NCBI GenBank assembly: GCA_902470365.1
Contig: CABRFZ010000036.1
Coordinates: 1 to 14,320 of the forward strand
Direction: 5' to 3'
DNA: 14,320 nt
Origin: an uncultured Collinsella sp.
GTDB lineage: Bacteria > Actinomycetota > Coriobacteriia > Coriobacteriales > Coriobacteriaceae
The translations under genes and the position numbers were made by a program. The notes under the pieces were generated by a model. The model saw only the letters and a program-made list of their open reading frames with translations, ran no database searches and was not told where the DNA came from. Shown here piece after piece: positions 7,670-14,244 of this stretch; the stretch's first letter is position 1; each line of letters begins with the position of its first letter.

Positions 7670-7708
7670 AAAATGATCCGTTATCTTCCGTCGCATGCTG
7701 ATCATTTT
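7670..7708 (-). terminator. Inverted repeat at the end of pncB, possible weak terminator
   Basis: A 9-bp perfect stem, AAAATGATC (7670-7678) with GATCATTTT (7700-7708), and a 21-nt loop. It overlaps the pncB stop codon and, read on the minus strand, ends in TTTT. The loop is long and no further U-tract follows, so termination would be partial at best. Read-through into proB is possible. Confidence 0.4.
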
Positions 7709-9207
7709 GCCCAGGGGAAAGCCGAGGCCGCGGCCATGTTCTTGCGCACGAGCTCGTCGCGCACCTGAGCCAGGCCCTGCTCCATGCCCACCACATAGGT
7801 CTGCGGGTACAGGAAGCGCTTGAAAGCTGCGTCCAGATGATCGAGCGCCCAAACACAGCGCTCGCGCGCGTCCTGGATGCTCTCACGCGGAGCCACTGCG
7901 CTGCCATCGCGCACGATCGGCACCAGCAGCTCGCGATACTCAAGCTCCGACACGTCGGTCACCAGGGCGGCATCATTCACGGCCACGAGGGTATTGCCGC
8001 GCGCGGCGCCCTCCCCCACCAGATGGTCCTCGTCGTAGATCATGTCGCAGACCGGGCCGCCAAAGCCGTCGTAATAACGGCGCACGCGCTGCACGCCCGG
8101 GATCGTGCGCTTGTAGGGCTGCTCGGAGAGCTTGACCACCGGCGTCCACGGGTCGGCCTCGCTCGCACGGCGGGCGGAAAGCTTGTACACGCCGCCCAGC
8201 GCCGGCTGGTCGTAGCAGGTCGCGAGCTTGGTGCCCACGCCAAAGCTATCGATGGGCGCGCCCTGGTCGAGCAGCGACTGAATCGTGTACTCATCCAGAT
8301 CGTTAGAAACCGAGATCCCCACATAGGGCAGGCCCTCGGCATCGAAACGACCGCGGACATACTTGGAGAGCTTGGCGAGGTCGCCCGAGTCAATGCGAAT
8401 AGCCGACAGGCGCTCGCCCGCCGCCTCCATCTCCTTGGCAACCGTAATGGCATGCTCGCAGCCCTCGCGCACATCGTAGGTGTCGATGAGCAGCGTGCAG
8501 TTCTTGGGGCTCGACTTGGCAAAGGCGCGGAAGGCCTCGAGCTCGGAATCGAAGCTCATCACCCAGCTGTGCGCATGCGTGCCAAAGACGGGAATACCGT
8601 AGCGGCGGCCGGCGAGCACATTGGACGTAGAGGAGCAGCCGGCGACGTAGCTCGCGCGCGCAACGGCCAGGCCGCCATCGGGACCCTGGGCTCGGCGCAG
8701 GCCAAACTCGGCCACGGGACGGCCGTCCGCCGCCAGCACCACGCGCGCCGTCTTGGTGGCGACAAGTGTCTGGAACCCGACGATGTTGAGCAGCGCCGTC
8801 TCGAGCAGCTGGCACTCGAGCGCAGGACCGGTGACGCGCACCATGGGCTCGCGTGGAAAGACGAGCTCGCCCTCGGGGACGGCGTCGATATTTACATGCG
8901 CACGAAAATCGCGCAGGTAGTCGAGGAATGCGGACTTGAACATCGCGCCGCCGGCCGGGGCCTCAAGCGATGCGAGGTAGTCGATATCCTCGGGCGTAAA
9001 GCGCAGATTCTCGACTAGCTCGGGCAGCTCGGCGGTGCCGCACATGACGGCATAGGCGCTGCCAAAGGGATGGTCGCGGTAAAACGCGGTAAAACAACCC
9101 TGCTCATTGGCCTTGCCGCTCTCCCACAGGCCCTGGGCCATAGTGAGTTCGTACAGATCGGTGAGCATTGCGATGTCGGTGGGATGAGAGATATCGGTCA
9201 AAGCCAT
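7702..9207 (-). CDS. pncB: Nicotinate phosphoribosyltransferase
   Basis: A 501-aa enzyme that joins nicotinate to phosphoribosyl pyrophosphate with ATP to give nicotinate mononucleotide, the entry of the Preiss-Handler NAD salvage route. Signature blocks are MLTDLYELTMAQG at 14-26, EFGLRRAQ at 167-174, VFGTHAHSWVMSF at 207-219 (His213 is the expected phosphorylated histidine), LIDTYDV at 240-246, RIDSGDL at 271-277 and a distal SFGVGTKL. Length fits the longer bacterial type. I chose ATG 9207 (MALTDISH) because GAAAGGT lies about 8 nt upstream. The open frame runs 78 codons further but only through intergenic and shadow sequence of the neighbouring gene. It lies 82 bp downstream of the coiled-coil gene on the same strand, so they may share a transcript. 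Confidence 0.96.
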   Translation of the reverse strand: MALTDISHPTDIAMLTDLYELTMAQGLWESGKANEQGCFTAFYRDHPFGSAYAVMCGTAELPELVENLRFTPEDIDYLASLEAPAGGAMFKSAFLDYLRDFRAHVNIDAVPEGELVFPREPMVRVTGPALECQLLETALLNIVGFQTLVATKTARVVLAADGRPVAEFGLRRAQGPDGGLAVARASYVAGCSSTSNVLAGRRYGIPVFGTHAHSWVMSFDSELEAFRAFAKSSPKNCTLLIDTYDVREGCEHAITVAKEMEAAGERLSAIRIDSGDLAKLSKYVRGRFDAEGLPYVGISVSNDLDEYTIQSLLDQGAPIDSFGVGTKLATCYDQPALGGVYKLSARRASEADPWTPVVKLSEQPYKRTIPGVQRVRRYYDGFGGPVCDMIYDEDHLVGEGAARGNTLVAVNDAALVTDVSELEYRELLVPIVRDGSAVAPRESIQDARERCVWALDHLDAAFKRFLYPQTYVVGMEQGLAQVRDELVRKNMAAASAFPWAK

Positions 9208-9289
9208 GGGGCGACCTTTCGGATGTGTTGTGCAGAGGTTGAGGGTTGGGCGAGGCGGACGTGCGGGCATGGAGCCCGGCGCGAACAGG

Positions 9290-9748
9290 TTAGTGCAGGC
9301 CCATGCTGCCCGTGATCGTGTAAACCATAAAGACGATAAACGCGATGAGGGCGAGCACGATGATGATTTTTTGAGCCGGCGCCATGCCAGGGATCTCGTT
9401 CTCGCCCGTAGGTTCCTTGGAGGTAACCATGCGCTGGGCAAAGGTCATCTCGTCACGGCTCGGCTTGGGCTCGACGGACTTGGGACGAGCGGCCTTTTTA
9501 GGCTGAGGTTTGGGCGCGGCAGGTGCAGGCTTCGCAGCAGCGGGCTTGGGTGCGGGCGCGGGCTTGCGCTCGGATGCGGCGTTCGAGGCGACCTCCTCGG
9601 CCTTCGCACGCTCGGCGCGCAGGGCAGCCAGCTCCTCACGCTCGCGACGGGCCTCTTCCCGAGCCTCGCGGCGGGCCTTCTCAGCGCGGAGCTCTTCCAA
9701 CTCAGCGCGCTCCTCGTCGGACAATGGTTGGGACACAAGCTCGGCCAT
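9290..9748 (-). CDS. Coiled-coil protein with a single C-terminal membrane segment, function unknown
   Basis: A 152-aa protein I do not recognise. Residues 8-60 are rich in Glu, Arg and Ala (DEERAELEELRAEKARREAR) and should form a charged coiled coil. Residues 62-97 form a Pro-Ala-Lys linker of PAPKPAAAK type. After a short polar stretch, residues 127-146 (KIIIVLALIAFIVFMVYTI) form one hydrophobic segment with only a few residues after it. There is no signal peptide, so the layout is that of a tail-anchored inner-membrane protein with the coiled coil in the cytoplasm. ATG 9748 is preceded by AAAGGG 7 nt upstream. The frame continues 12 codons upstream, but those codons read through the U-tract of the tRNA terminator. 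Its start codon is about 20 nt past that terminator. A structural or scaffold role is possible but unproven. Confidence 0.78.
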   Translation of the reverse strand: MAELVSQPLSDEERAELEELRAEKARREAREEARREREELAALRAERAKAEEVASNAASERKPAPAPKPAAAKPAPAAPKPQPKKAARPKSVEPKPSRDEMTFAQRMVTSKEPTGENEIPGMAPAQKIIIVLALIAFIVFMVYTITGSMGLH

Positions 9749-9766
9749 GGTATAGCCCTTTCTTTT

Positions 9767-9798
9767 AAAAAAAGCCGCCGACACAATGTCAGCGGCTT
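9767..9798 (-). terminator. Intrinsic terminator after tRNA-Ala
   Basis: On the minus strand a 12-bp stem with one G-U pair (arms 9798-9787 and 9783-9772, AAGCCGCTGACA) has a 3-nt loop and runs into a run of U at 9773-9767. It begins 15 bp after the tRNA 3' end and finishes about 19 bp before the start codon of the coiled-coil gene. Confidence 0.9.
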
Positions 9799-9812
9799 AT
9801 CAAATCCAAGGG

Positions 9813-9885
9813 TGGAGACGAAGGGAGTCGAACCCTCGGCCTCTGCCATGCGACGGCAGCGCTCTCCCAACTGAGCTACGTCCCC
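9813..9885 (-). tRNA. tRNA-Ala, anticodon CGC
   Basis: A 73-nt cloverleaf on the minus strand. The acceptor stem is GGGGACG with CGTCTCC and contains the G3-U70 wobble pair that defines alanine identity, with discriminator A73. The D arm is GCTC..GAGC. The anticodon stem CTGCC/GGCAG encloses loop GTCGCAT, giving anticodon CGC, which reads GCG codons. The T arm is GAGGG-TTCGACT-CCCTT. CCA is not encoded (CCC follows A73), so it must be added after transcription. It has its own promoter (9899-9926) and terminator (9767-9798). Confidence 0.97.
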
Positions 9886-9898
9886 AGGACAAGTCGAT

Positions 9899-9926
9899 AT
9901 TTTACCTACGGCTCGCCAACTGTCAA
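9899..9926 (-). promoter_or_regulatory. Sigma-70-type promoter of tRNA-Ala
   Basis: On the minus strand a perfect TTGACA -35 box (9926-9921) is followed after 16 bp by TAAAAT (9904-9899, 5 of 6 to consensus). The mature tRNA starts 13 bp downstream. It is the best promoter match in the window. Confidence 0.88.
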
Positions 9927-9989
9927 CGCCCAATAACCAGTCTTTTTGGGGCGCGGCTATTTTGGCAACTTTTCGAACAGGCGATCCTC

Positions 9990-10027
9990 TCGATGATTTT
10001 TTATCCCCGTCCCAGAAAAATCATCGA
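9990..10027. repeat. Inverted repeat downstream of the radical SAM gene
   Basis: A 12-bp stem, TCGATGATTTTT (9990-10001) with AAAAATCATCGA (10016-10027), and a 14-nt loop. It starts 9 bp past the radical SAM stop codon, where a terminator is expected. The U-run sits inside an arm rather than after the stem, so it is not a canonical intrinsic terminator in either direction. Confidence 0.6.
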
Positions 10028-10035
10028 CGAACGCA

Positions 10036-10974
10036 CTACTTTGCGCTGGTAAGAACACCGGTGGTGTCGAAGGCCGGGGTGAAGCTCTCGTCTACCGCGC
10101 CGCCCTCTTGCCAGAACATCGTCGTAAAACCCAGGTCGTCGGCATGGTCGAGCACCTGCTCGTACTCCTCACGCGTCACGGCGCGTGCCAGGTCGCCGCC
10201 CTGCTCGCGCATGAGCGCATTGGGCGTGTACTGGTTCATAACCGAGATCGGCACATCGCCCACCGTCTGCCACACCAGGTCCAGCACGCGACACGAATCG
10301 TCTGCATGCCCCGGAAGCACCAGGTGACGCACGATCATGCCACGCTTCATAAGCCCGTCCTCGTCCACCAACTCTCCCCCGCGGCGCTCGATCTCGCGCG
10401 CCATCTGGGCCAGACCCGACACGGCCACACGCGGGTAATCCTTTATATGGGAGAGCGACTGCGCAAGCCCGGCATCGGCATATTTAAAGTCGGTGAGCCA
10501 CACATCGACCAGGTCGCCCAGCGCCGCCACGGCACTCGCGCGCTCGTAACCACTCGTGTTGTAGACGATTGGGATAACCAGTCCGCGCGCCCGTGCCGCG
10601 GCAATCGCGGCAGGCAACAGGTGCGCATAGTGCGTCGCCGTCACCAAATTGATGTTGTTGGCACCCTGGTCCTGCAGTTCCAGCATAATCTCGACCAGGC
10701 GCTCAGGCGAAATCTCAAGGCCAAAATTGCCGGTCGAGATCTCGTGGTTCTGGCAGTAGATACATTTGAGCGAGCAGCCGCTAAAGAAGATCGTGCCCGA
10801 ACCGGCCTCGCCCGAGATAGGCGGCTCCTCCCACATATGAAGCGCGGCGCGGGCCACCTTGAGCGTGTCGTTAGCACCGCAGACGCCGTGCGCGCCCTCA
10901 TCGCGCGCCGCACCGCAACGGCGCGGACACAAATGGCAGGCGGGCGAAAAAAGTTCGGTCAACGACGTCGGCAT
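10036..10974 (-). CDS. Radical SAM protein, PflX-like (COG1313 type)
   Basis: A 312-aa radical S-adenosylmethionine protein. The [4Fe-4S] motif CxxxCxxC is at Cys67, Cys71 and Cys74 (GCSLKCIYCQNHEIS). An N-terminal cysteine set, Cys13, Cys16, Cys20 and Cys32 (CHLCPRRC and GVCG), may bind a second metal centre. NINLVTATHY, IPIVYNTSGYE and VDVWLTDFKY are typical of the PflX/COG1313 group, which is related to pyruvate formate-lyase activating enzyme. Its substrate is unknown to me. No glycyl-radical enzyme or other obvious partner lies in this window. I chose ATG 10974: an alternative TTG five codons upstream lies within the TTGGAG that serves as its ribosome-binding site, 9 nt before the ATG. 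It has its own promoter, divergent from the 6S-like RNA. Confidence 0.9.
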   Translation of the reverse strand: MPTSLTELFSPACHLCPRRCGAARDEGAHGVCGANDTLKVARAALHMWEEPPISGEAGSGTIFFSGCSLKCIYCQNHEISTGNFGLEISPERLVEIMLELQDQGANNINLVTATHYAHLLPAAIAAARARGLVIPIVYNTSGYERASAVAALGDLVDVWLTDFKYADAGLAQSLSHIKDYPRVAVSGLAQMAREIERRGGELVDEDGLMKRGMIVRHLVLPGHADDSCRVLDLVWQTVGDVPISVMNQYTPNALMREQGGDLARAVTREEYEQVLDHADDLGFTTMFWQEGGAVDESFTPAFDTTGVLTSAK

Positions 10975-11057
10975 AAAACCATGCTCCAAAACAACGATTC
11001 AGCAGCTCAAACGTAAAGGGATCAACCCCACAGACGGCTCGAGCCCAAGGCGCCGTA

Positions 11058-11086
11058 ATCGTCCGACACGATTTTTGTAATGTCAA
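11058..11086 (-). promoter_or_regulatory. Candidate promoter of the radical SAM gene
   Basis: On the minus strand a perfect TTGACA (11086-11081) is followed after 17 bp by GACGAT (11063-11058), a weak -10 that keeps the A and final AT. Transcription would start near 11051, about 77 nt before the ATG. It overlaps the candidate divergent promoter of the 6S-like RNA. Confidence 0.5.
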
Positions 11087-11102
11087 GACTGGAATCGATA
11101 AA
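11075..11102 (+). promoter_or_regulatory. Candidate promoter of the 6S-like RNA
   Basis: TTGTAA (11075-11080), a 16-bp spacer, then GATAAA (11097-11102), each 4 of 6 to consensus. Transcription would start near 11109. A second -10-like box, TATGAT, lies at 11112-11117 but has no good -35. Confidence 0.4.
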
Positions 11103-11108
11103 GTGCCG

Positions 11109-11268
11109 CTTTATGATGTAGGTATTCCGCCCCCCGCGGAGCAACTGGGTGAACCGTCGCGTTTATTTAGGGAGCCCACACAGTCGTACCTAGTACAGGT
11201 ATCCTTCGTTGTTAAGGACGCTGGAACAGTCGATGAGGGCACCCACCTGTTTTAGGTGGGTTCATTTT
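11109..11268 (+). ncRNA. ssrS: Structured RNA, probable 6S RNA
   Basis: A non-coding stretch of about 160 nt with dense pairing potential. TCCGC/GCGGA encloses a C-run near 11126-11140, TCCTT/AAGGA lies near 11203-11217, and TAGGTA at 11118-11123 can pair with TACCTA at 11187-11192. It ends in GAGGGCACCCACCT..AGGTGGGTTCA with a strong 8-bp hairpin. The segment TTTATTTAGGGAGCCCACAC and the GGGCACCCACC end recall 6S RNAs of Gram-positive bacteria as I remember them. I cannot align it here. 6S RNA mimics an open promoter and binds housekeeping RNA polymerase. The ends are estimates from the candidate promoter and the U-rich tail. An alternative is a leader or riboswitch of the downstream transferase gene, but about 230 bp separate them. 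Confidence 0.6.
11241..11268 (+). terminator. 3' hairpin of the 6S-like RNA
   Basis: An 8-bp stem, ACCCACCT (11241-11248) with AGGTGGGT (11254-11261), and a 5-nt loop GTTTT, followed by TCATTTT. The U-tract is short and interrupted, so it marks the RNA end but may terminate only moderately well. Confidence 0.6.
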
Positions 11269-11499
11269 CGTAACGTGGGGGGTGGTTTTCTTTTGCCGAA
11301 AATCACCATTACAGTCCATATGGATCCCCGCCGGCATCCCGACAAGCCATCGACAACATCCCAATATCTGGTAAGCGCGTGATTATCGCTGCGTGCAATT
11401 CCATGTACCCCCCTTGGTCGAGTATTATGGTTCGGCTATGCCCTTTGCGCATGGCGTTCTTCTGACCTTTTCCTTCGACGCTTGGCGGTTTTTAGATTC
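11269..11499. other. Gap between the 6S-like RNA and the transferase gene
   Basis: 231 bp without a recognisable gene. An inverted repeat (GGTGGTTTTC at 11281-11290 with GAAAATCACC at 11298-11307, one G-T pair, 7-nt loop) follows the RNA end and lacks a U-tail. TATTAT at 11423-11428 could be a -10 box for the downstream gene, but I see no matching -35. A plus-strand frame from 11393 to 11716 runs into the transferase gene in another frame and looks like a shadow. Confidence 0.5.
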
Positions 11500-12699
11500 A
11501 TGGCTTCATCCCCGAGCTACATACCGTACCTATGCGTGGCAGCGGCGGCCTTTATCACGACCTTCCTCGCGGTGCCCCTGGTCAAGCGCTTGGCAATTAA
11601 GCTCGATGCCGTCGACTATCCTTCTAAGCGCCGCATCAACACCAAGCCCATCCCGCGTTTGGGCGGAACGGCGGTGTTTTTGGGCCTGGTCGTCGCCTGC
11701 ACTGTGCAAATCCTAGGCACCTGGTACCTGGGTTGGCCGCCCGTTTTGGTGCCCCACCCCCGTCTGCACATCAGCTACCCCATGCTGGCGCTCTCCTTTA
11801 CCGTCATCTTTGCGACCGGCGCTATCGACGACGTCTTCCAGCTCACGCCCAAGCAAAAGCTGGCCGGACAAGTCCTCGCCGCGCTTATCGCCTGTATCGG
11901 CGGCCTAAAAATCGGCGTCATCGTCAACCCGTTTGCCCCCGGCGAGATCATGCTCGGATGGCTCGCCTACCCCATCACCGTAATCTATCTGGTGGCATTC
12001 ACCAACATCATTAACCTCATCGACGGCCTCGACGGCTTGGCCACGGGCATCTGCGGCATCGCGTCGTTCACCATGTTTTCGATGGCCGTTCTCTCGGGCC
12101 GCATCGACGCCGCCGCGCTCTCCATTGCGCTCTTTGGTGCCTGCCTGGCCTTTTTGCGCTACAACTTCAACCCCGCAAGCATCTTCTTGGGCGACTCGGG
12201 GTCGTTGCTTCTGGGCTTTGCGCTGGGCTCCATTTCGCTGCTCAACGTGAGCCGCACCGCCGCACTCACCTCGCTTATCATCCCGCTCATCGTGGCAGGC
12301 GTGCCCATCATCGACACGTTTAGCGCCATTGTGCGCCGCAAGCGCGCCCACATTAGCATCGGGCAGGCCGACAAGGGCCACATCCACCACCGCCTGATCC
12401 AAGAAGGCTACAACCAAAAACAGGCCGTGCTGCTCATCTATGCCTGGTGCATCATGCTTTCGGCCGGCGCCGCCGCGATTAACCAGGTCGAGGTGCCCAT
12501 GCGTGTGCTCATCTTTACCGTGCTCGCCATTGGCTCGGCGGCCTTTGCCAAGCATCTGCATCTGTTTGAGCCCGTGCTGCGCCACCATTACAACAAGCGC
12601 ACGCACGAGGACGAGCTCGTCACCCCCGACGACCCCGCTTTTAAGCAGGAGGAGCAGGCAGCCGAGGAGCGCAAAGAAGAGCGCCACCACAAGCTCTAG
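11500..12699 (+). CDS. WecA/TagO-type undecaprenyl-phosphate glycosyl-1-phosphate transferase
   Basis: A 399-aa polytopic membrane enzyme of the MraY/WecA family. It transfers a sugar phosphate, most likely GlcNAc-1-phosphate from UDP-GlcNAc, to undecaprenyl phosphate to start a cell-wall polymer or exopolysaccharide. Motifs in order are NTKPIPRLGG at 47-56, the aspartate pair Asp110-Asp111 (GAIDDVFQLTPKQK), NLIDGLDGLATG at 172-183, FLGDSGS at 229-235, GVPIIDTFSAIVRR at 267-280 and DKGHIHHRL at 291-299. The His-x-His-His motif is typical of WecA/TagO rather than MraY. About ten hydrophobic segments precede a charged cytoplasmic tail (about 363-399, EEQAAEERKEERHHKL). ATG 11500 is preferred over an in-frame TTG at 11482. 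Neither has a strong Shine-Dalgarno, so the start is not certain. No other glycan gene lies nearby. Confidence 0.92.
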   Translation: MASSPSYIPYLCVAAAAFITTFLAVPLVKRLAIKLDAVDYPSKRRINTKPIPRLGGTAVFLGLVVACTVQILGTWYLGWPPVLVPHPRLHISYPMLALSFTVIFATGAIDDVFQLTPKQKLAGQVLAALIACIGGLKIGVIVNPFAPGEIMLGWLAYPITVIYLVAFTNIINLIDGLDGLATGICGIASFTMFSMAVLSGRIDAAALSIALFGACLAFLRYNFNPASIFLGDSGSLLLGFALGSISLLNVSRTAALTSLIIPLIVAGVPIIDTFSAIVRRKRAHISIGQADKGHIHHRLIQEGYNQKQAVLLIYAWCIMLSAGAAAINQVEVPMRVLIFTVLAIGSAAFAKHLHLFEPVLRHHYNKRTHEDELVTPDDPAFKQEEQAAEERKEERHHKL

Positions 12700-12858
12700 G
12701 GCAAGCTGCCAAGGATGTGCCAAGGCACCGTTGGCCAAGCGCGGCCGCGCCGCACCCACCGCACAAGCCACCCCTCTCCCGCCCCTCGCCTACTTACGTC
12801 CCGCCCCTCCAATAAACGCGTTATCATCTTGACCCATGAACATACGTTAGGAGCAATC

Positions 12859-13908
12859 ATGCCAAACGAGAACAGCTACGAAGTCGCGCTGCAAAAGAGC
12901 AACGCCATTCGCGAGGGCCTGGCCAATACGCCCGAGAAGTTCACCATGCTCACCGGTGATCGCCCCACCGGCCGTCTGCACCTGGGCCACTACTTCGGTA
13001 CCCTCAAGGGCCGTGTTGAGCTGCAGGACATGGGCGCCAAGACCAACGTGCTCATCGCCGACTACCAGGTCATCACTGACCGCGACACCACCGAGCACAT
13101 CCAGGACAACGTGTACAACATGGTCATGGACTACCTTGCCTGCGGCATCGACCCCGACAAGACCATGATCTACGCGCACTCCGCCGTGCCCGCCGCCAAC
13201 CAGCTCATGCTGCCGTTCCTGTCGCTGGTGTCCGAGGCCGAGCTGGCGCGCAACCCCACGGTCAAGGCCGAGATGGAGGCCTCGGGCCACGAGCTTACCG
13301 GCCTCCTGCTCACCTACCCGGTGCACCAGGCCTGCGACATCCTGTTCTGCAAGGGCAACGTGGTGCCGGTCGGTCGCGACCAGCTGCCGCACATCGAGCT
13401 CACCCGCACCATCGCCCGCCGCTTTAACAACCGCTACGGCAAGGTGTTCCCCGAGGTCGAGGCGCTGCTGTCCGAGACCCCGCTGCTGCCCGGCCTGGAC
13501 GGCCGCAAGATGAGCAAGAGCTACGGCAACGCCATCAATATTTCGATGACCGCCGAGGAGACGGCCAAACGCATCAAGAAGAGCCAGACCGACTCCGAGC
13601 GCATGATCACGTTCGATCCCGAGAACCGCCCCGGCGTGTCCGGCCTGCTTTCGACCGCCGCCATCTGCACCGGTCGCTCCGAGGTCGAGATTGCCGAGGA
13701 GATCGGCATGGGCGGCTCCGGCCAGCTCAAGAAGTACGTGACCGAGGCCGTCAACGAGTACTTCGCGCCGATCCGCGAGCGCCGTCAGCGCTACGAGAAC
13801 GATCTGGACTATGTAAAGGACGTCCTGCACGAGGGCAACCGTCGCGCCAACGAGATCGCCGATCAGACCCTGGCAGAGGTTCAGGACGCCATGGGCATGG
13901 TGTACTAG
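12859..13908 (+). CDS. trpS: Tryptophanyl-tRNA synthetase
   Basis: A 349-aa class I synthetase that charges tRNA-Trp in the cytoplasm. Landmarks are TGDRPTGRLHLGHY at 32-45 (HIGH equivalent HLGH at 41-44), the tryptophan pocket region YPVHQACDILF around 153-163, VGRDQLPHIELTR at 171-183 and KMSKS at 217-221 (GRKMSKSYGN). Length is normal. The start at 12859 (MPNENSYEV) is set by TTAGGAG 6-7 nt upstream. The frame extends another 48 codons into the intergenic gap, but those residues are not family-like. Codons are strongly biased to C or G endings (CTG, CGC, AAG), more than in its neighbours, suggesting high expression. It is probably monocistronic: a 159-bp gap with a TATCAT -10-like box precedes it and a strong terminator follows. 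Confidence 0.97.
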   Translation: MPNENSYEVALQKSNAIREGLANTPEKFTMLTGDRPTGRLHLGHYFGTLKGRVELQDMGAKTNVLIADYQVITDRDTTEHIQDNVYNMVMDYLACGIDPDKTMIYAHSAVPAANQLMLPFLSLVSEAELARNPTVKAEMEASGHELTGLLLTYPVHQACDILFCKGNVVPVGRDQLPHIELTRTIARRFNNRYGKVFPEVEALLSETPLLPGLDGRKMSKSYGNAINISMTAEETAKRIKKSQTDSERMITFDPENRPGVSGLLSTAAICTGRSEVEIAEEIGMGGSGQLKKYVTEAVNEYFAPIRERRQRYENDLDYVKDVLHEGNRRANEIADQTLAEVQDAMGMVY

Positions 13909-13943
13909 ACCGATCTGCTGGCTTGAGCTTTCGATTGCTTTAG

Positions 13944-13971
13944 GGCGGGCGCTACGGCGTCCGCCTTTTTT
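13944..13971 (+). terminator. Intrinsic terminator of trpS
   Basis: A 9-bp stem with one G-U pair (GGCGGGCGC at 13944-13952 with GCGTCCGCC at 13957-13965) is closed by a C(TACG)G tetraloop of the very stable UNCG class and followed by six T. It lies 35 bp after the trpS stop codon. Confidence 0.95.
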
Positions 13972-14018
13972 GATGCCCGACCTGTTCGGCTCCGCCCATC
14001 GCACTCCCCCGACAAACA

Positions 14019-14060
14019 GGAACAGGCCCGCCGGCAGTTAGTTGCCAGCGGGCCTGTTCC
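14019..14060. repeat. 42-nt near-perfect palindrome
   Basis: A perfect 13-bp outer stem (GGAACAGGCCCGC at 14019-14031 with 14048-14060) plus an inner GGCA/TGCC stem. There is no U-tail on the plus strand. On the minus strand it is followed by TGTTTGTC, so it could be a leftward terminator. Its GGAACAGGC end is identical to part of the type A copy 1 core at 2827-2835. Confidence 0.8.
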
Positions 14061-14244
14061 CGAAGTACACCGTTGAATCGCACAGAGGGGAGGAATGCGA
14101 ATCAAACTCAACAGGGCAGGCTTTTTCATCGCCTATTGCCTGCTCCGTTGCTGAATACAATATAGTTCACCGTGGTTTACTTTCTAGCGTCAATATGCTC
14201 CGCCACACCTTCTCCATAAGTTAGCCCAGGTAAACCTGCAACGG
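14061..14244. other. Gap with no convincing gene
   Basis: 184 bp, more AT-rich than the genes. It holds a 19-codon frame at 14095-14154 whose AGGGGAGGA sits almost directly on its ATG, an 8-bp imperfect hairpin (14114-14121 with 14138-14145), and a small CAGGT/ACCTG hairpin near 14228-14238. I recognise no RNA or protein gene here. Confidence 0.4.

Noticed and set aside
6521..7768. 415-codon plus-strand frame over proB
   Set aside because: It is an antisense shadow of proB that crosses into the pncB 3' end and has no recognisable domain.
7837..9018. 393-codon plus-strand frame over pncB
   Set aside because: It is an antisense shadow. pncB on the other strand carries every expected motif.
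10108..11016. 302-codon plus-strand frame over the radical SAM gene
   Set aside because: It is an antisense shadow of a gene with a clear cluster motif and Shine-Dalgarno.
11109..11268. T-box, RNase P RNA, tmRNA or SRP RNA as alternatives for the structured RNA
   Set aside because: None of the signature sequences is present: no GGTGG.ACCGCG T-box motif, no GAGGAAAGTCC or ACAGAA of RNase P RNA, no tmRNA tRNA-like ends, and no SRP GGAAG loop sequence.
12847..14004. 385-codon minus-strand frame over trpS
   Set aside because: It is an antisense shadow of trpS and would read through the trpS terminator.
13905..14129. 74-codon minus-strand frame downstream of trpS
   Set aside because: It reads through both the 42-nt palindrome and the trpS terminator. 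It has no good ribosome-binding site and a composition typical of chance frames.
14095..14154. 19-codon plus-strand frame preceded by AGGGGAGGA
   Set aside because: The purine-rich site ends immediately before the ATG, too close for normal initiation, and the product is unrecognisable.
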